64,000 nt of DNA from Choanephora cucurbitarum (Eukaryota; Mucoromycota; Mucoromycetes; Mucorales; Choanephoraceae): positions 186,001-250,000 of the forward strand of contig JAIWNI010000004.1 in assembly GCA_025331435.1 (NCBI GenBank), in the 5' to 3' direction. Below are positions 60,711 to 64,000 of the stretch, piece after piece (the stretch's first letter is position 1; each line of letters begins with the position of its first letter). The notes under the pieces are model-generated. The model did not search any database. It had not been told where the DNA came from and was given only the letters and a program-made list of their open reading frames with translations. The position numbers were made by a program, and so were the translations under genes.

Positions 60711-61423
60711 ATGAGGTAAAACTCAAATGCATCCATCCATCCATCCTGTCATACTAACATCCATATGCATTCTATAGCAAAGTCAGCGCTTCTACCGTCA
60801 GAGACATTGTCAACCAAATCCAAGCTGCTTCCGCCGAGAAGCCTCGTAAGTTCACTGAAACCATTGAACTCCAAATTGGTTTGAAGAACTACGATCCTCA
60901 ACGTGATAAGCGTTTCTCTGGTACCATCAAGCTCCCTAACGTTGCTCGTCCCCGTATGACCGTCTGTGTCCTCGGTGATGCTTTCCACTGTGACCAAGCC
61001 AAGGGTGCCGGTATGGAATTCCAATCTGTTGACGATCTTAAGAAGCTCAACAAGAACAAGAAGCTCATCAAGAAGCTCGCCAAGAAGTACGATGCTTTCC
61101 TTGCTTCCGAAGCTTTGATCAAGCAAATCCCTCGTCTCTTGGGTCCTGGTCTCCACAAGGTCGGTAAGTTCCCTACTCCCGTCTCTCACTCTGACTCCTT
61201 GACCGACAAGGCCAACGAAATCCGTTCCACCATCAAGTTCCAATTGAAGAAGGTTCTCTGTCTTGGTGTTGCTGTTGGTCACCTCGAAATGACTGAAGAC
61301 CAATTGATTGCCAACGTCATGTTGTCCGTCAACTTCCTTGTCTCCTTGTTGAAGAAGCACTGGCAAAACGTCAAGTCTTTGTACTTGAAGTCTACCATGG
61401 GTAAGCCTCACCGTCTCTTCTAA
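60711..61423 (+). CDS. RPL10A: 60S ribosomal protein uL1 (RPL10A)
   Basis: Large-subunit ribosomal protein of the L1 stalk. Exon 1 (60711-60715) holds only ATG AG, and exon 2 (60778-61423) carries the rest, giving 216 aa. The intron has a perfect TACTAAC branch site and a CATC tetranucleotide repeat. Family sequence is clear: [80 protein letters not shown] and [12 protein letters not shown]. Codon use is strongly biased to C-ending codons (AAG, GTC, CTC), as in other highly expressed genes here such as eRF1. A start codon split from the body by an early intron is common in fungal ribosomal protein genes. Confidence 0.98.
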
Positions 61424-61817
61424 GGAACTATAGGACTTGCAAAGCTTTGGTGAAATCAAAATAAATCTAGGCTTTATATTTTAAAAATAAGAAAAAAAAA
61501 ATAGTCATGGGGGAAAATGAATGCTATCGATTTTATTATGAAAACTATTCCTTTTTTTTTCTGACGGTAAACCAAGGTTTCAATGTTATTGTTGGGATCA
61601 TTTGGGAGCTATCATTTATTTTTCCCCCCTTTTTTTTTTTCTTTATTTTATTTATGTATATTCCTTTTTTACCATTTTACCAAACTTGTTAATAAAGCAA
61701 AATCTTCTTTTAAACCCTAAACGACTGTCTTTTTTTTATTAAAAAAGTAAACCTCATTGGATTTATTTTGTTTTTTTCTTTTTCTTATATTATTTCTGTA
61801 AATAGTTTCAACATTCG
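61424..61817. other. Intergenic region between two plus-strand genes
   Basis: About 390 bp with long T-rich tracts near 61550-61680 and 61725-61800. It serves as 3' UTR of uL1 and promoter of the next gene. Nothing else seen. Confidence 0.45.
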
Positions 61818-64000
61818 ATGCTTCGAATACCCAAACATAAACTTGTTCATCGCCCACTCTATACCTATGCTGCAAGACCTCGAGTCTTACAGACACCTTC
61901 TGTCTTAGTTCAACAACGTACTATTTCCATTATACCCACTGTAGCCCGAGTTGCCTTTTCTGCAGTAAGATTACCCTTGTTTCTAGCAGGCACTGCTGTT
62001 GCTGGTGCTACAGTTGCTACCAACAAATTTCAAGGTGAGTTTTTCTTTTTTTGGATTGTATGTACAAGTCAAGTTCATCTCTAAAGGGTTGGTTAGATAT
62101 GGCTGATAAAGGAGCTGAATTTCTATCGGATGCGAAAAACCTATTAAGTAATTTAGGAGAAAGCATCGATGACTTTAGCTTAAATGTACCTGAAATCAAC
62201 ATTAAGCTATCCGATCTATTGGGTAATGTATTTAGCAGTCAAGATAAAGCAACCTCTGTCAACCATGTCATCACATCACCTCCAACAGAAAAGAGCGATA
62301 CAGTAGCCATTCAAAACCTAAAACAGCAATTGATCGAGATAGACAAAGAAGCAGAACAACTGAATCAAGCGATGGAAGAAGAGGAAGAGGAAGAGGCATT
62401 AGCTAAAGATGCAGCTGCCAGAATGAAATTTCAAGATCAACAGTTTCTGTTACTCTGTAGGAAATTCGCTACTATTCGAGATACACTGATCTCCATTCGT
62501 CACCGAGTGATTCCCGCGATCCCTTCCATTGTTGTGATAGGCTCTCGTGATACAAAGGTAGCTATGATCGAGTCTATTTTGGGACAACCCTTTTTAGAGA
62601 GGTAAATGCACGACACATAAACAAGGTGTCTGTATTGACATCTAGGTAGACACGAGTATGGACAGAACAGTACATTAGAATATGCATTCATTCACAACCC
62701 ACATTGGACAGACACTCAAGTCCAGATTGAACAAGAGACCACATCCTCTTGGTATACAGTTCAAGAGGCAGCCCAGAAGATCAAAGAATTACTTGAAAAA
62801 GATACAGCCAGCATCAAGGTCACCATCCAGGGCCCCACTGTGCCTTATGTCAATCTATACGACTTACCAGACACACCATCCCTCTACGACCACTACATCA
62901 CTCAAGACCCTCATGCTATCCTGATAGCCGTCTATGACACAACCCAGCCCTTAAAAGAGACATCAGCCAAAGTAAGCCAACAGTACGATCCATTTGGAAG
63001 ACGAACGATGGGTCTATTGACAGAAGGAGAGGTTGAGGAGATGCCTCCATTTGGCTTGGGCTATCTTGTGATAGACGAACAACGCCCACTTCGATCCCAT
63101 CTGTTTACCTGTATCGAACAGGCCATCGGTCGCTCCATCTACAGCATTGTCGATACCATCAAGAATGAACTGGAAGAAAGCAGCTATCTCTTCAAGGTCA
63201 TCTACAACGATCAACAACGGACGGCCACTTCTTACCTGACCGATTCCATGGATGAACTCAAGCTTCGGTTCAAGGAGTTCACTGCACGACTCGGTAAACC
63301 TCAGTTGCGGTATGAGGTACGGCGTGTGTTGGAACAGCATGTGCTGAATATCTGTGCAGAACAGTATTGGTCTGATGCAAAGATCCTTGAGCTCTCAACT
63401 GCCAAGGCCTCTGCTGATGATTTCTATTGGCTGTACAAGATGGACTTGGCTTGTGCGGCCATCACCAAGAGTGGCATTGGGCGAACGACCACTCAATTGG
63501 TGATGGATGTGGTCATGAAGAACATGCATAATTTGGTCAAGATCGATCCCTTTCAGTTTCACCCGGAAGTTCAACAACGGATTGTTGATCTGACAGATAC
63601 TCTTTTAAGACAGAAATATGTATCTACCAGTGATCAAGTGGAGAATACCATTAAGCCTTATAAATATGAGGTAAAACACAATGGAAACGATAGGTGGAGA
63701 CTATATATTGATGTGTTTATAGGTAGAAGTGACAACAGAAGAATGGAAAGAGGGTGTCAAGAAGACAATTCATTTACTTGAAAAGGAACTTGTGATGTGT
63801 GAAGATATGCTATGGACATTAAAGAAGAGTATTGGAAGAAAGCGGCTGCGTAGTGCAATTAAGCGTGTGTTGGATGAAGAAAAGAATGAGGAGACAGCCT
63901 CAAGGGATCCGCAGTCGAATCGTATCCTGGAGAAGGCCAAAGAAGCACTCTTTCTTCAGGATCGTGCCATGATCATCAAGTATCGTTTAGCAGCACTGAA
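61818..64000 (+). CDS. Mgm1/OPA1-family dynamin-like mitochondrial protein with degenerate GTPase motifs, right end cut
   Basis: Exons 61818-62034, 62097-62601, 62650-63670 and 63723-64000 (cut by the window). The N-terminus is basic and Arg-rich (MLRIPKHKLVHRPLYTYAARPR), fitting a mitochondrial presequence. A hydrophobic segment (FSAVRLPLFLAGTAVAGATVA) matches the Mgm1 inner-membrane anchor, followed by DMADKGAEFLSDAKNLL. The stalk is clearly Mgm1-like: ELEESSYLFKVIYNDQQ, SYLTDSMDELKLRFKEF, ADDFYWLYKM, TKSGIGRTTTQLV, STSDQVENTIKPYKYEVEV. The GTP-binding motifs are lost. The P-loop position reads VVIGSRDTKVAMIES with no GKS, the DxPG position reads DLPD, and the TKxD position reads LLTEGE. 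The G domain also looks shortened. Either a pseudo-GTPase paralogue or a diverged Mgm1. Confidence 0.88.

Noticed and set aside
60749..61459. Minus-strand 236-codon open frame over the uL1 gene
   Set aside because: Shadow of a highly codon-biased ribosomal protein gene; the plus strand is an unmistakable uL1.

Overview
The window reads as nuclear DNA of an early-diverging filamentous fungus, most likely Mucoromycota/Mucorales. The evidence is AT-rich intergenic DNA, short (about 45-70 nt) GTAAGT-type introns with CTAAC/CTAAT branch sites, compact convergent or divergent gene clusters separated by gene-poor gaps, a GT10 fucosyltransferase, a WNK kinase, and a decayed transposase of a type I associate with Mucorales. 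I see no bacterial operons, CRISPR arrays, rRNA or convincing tRNA genes. All names come from reading the translations by eye; no database was searched.

Layout. 0-8.2 kb: CDK11-type kinase (-, cut by the left edge), ALG11 (-), a U3-snoRNP-like protein (+), a TPR + metallo-beta-lactamase fusion (+) and eRF1 (+). 8.5-12.7 kb: two transporters (MFS and LAT-type APC, both -). 12.7-19.4 kb: gene-poor, with one small tail-anchored protein gene and one TA-flanked inverted-repeat element. 19.4-22.0 kb: long-chain acyl-CoA synthetase (-) with 12-nt and 7-nt micro-exons. 22-25.9 kb: gene-poor, with a broken Tc1-like transposase. 25.9-34.3 kb: GT10 fucosyltransferase (+), CDC45 (-), TFIP11/Ntr1 (-) and PAAF1/Rpn14 (+). 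34.9-38.5 kb: a secreted His/Asp/Lys-rich protein and a PH-domain protein (both -). 40.5-49.1 kb: a dense block of PET100 (+), PHD-finger protein (-), SET-domain protein (+), ARPC3 (-), SDR (+) and WNK kinase (-). 50.9-52.5 kb: arrestin-like protein (+), then a gap with a second inverted-repeat element. 55.4-64 kb: AAAP transporter (+), RRM-cyclophilin (-), PP2A catalytic subunit (+), a 78-aa protein (+), ribosomal protein uL1 (+) and a Mgm1/OPA1-family protein (+, cut by the right edge) whose GTP-binding motifs are lost.

Most genes are conserved housekeeping functions: translation (eRF1, uL1), splicing (TFIP11, Cyp33), replication (CDC45), the proteasome (PAAF1), N-glycosylation (ALG11), actin (ARPC3) and mitochondria (PET100, the Mgm1-like protein). 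The least ordinary items are the Mgm1-like pseudo-GTPase, the acyl-CoA synthetase micro-exons, the TPR-MBL fusion, the GT10 enzyme with only a C-terminal membrane segment, the divergent PHD/SET chromatin pair, the His/Asp/Lys-rich secreted protein and the inverted-repeat mobile elements.
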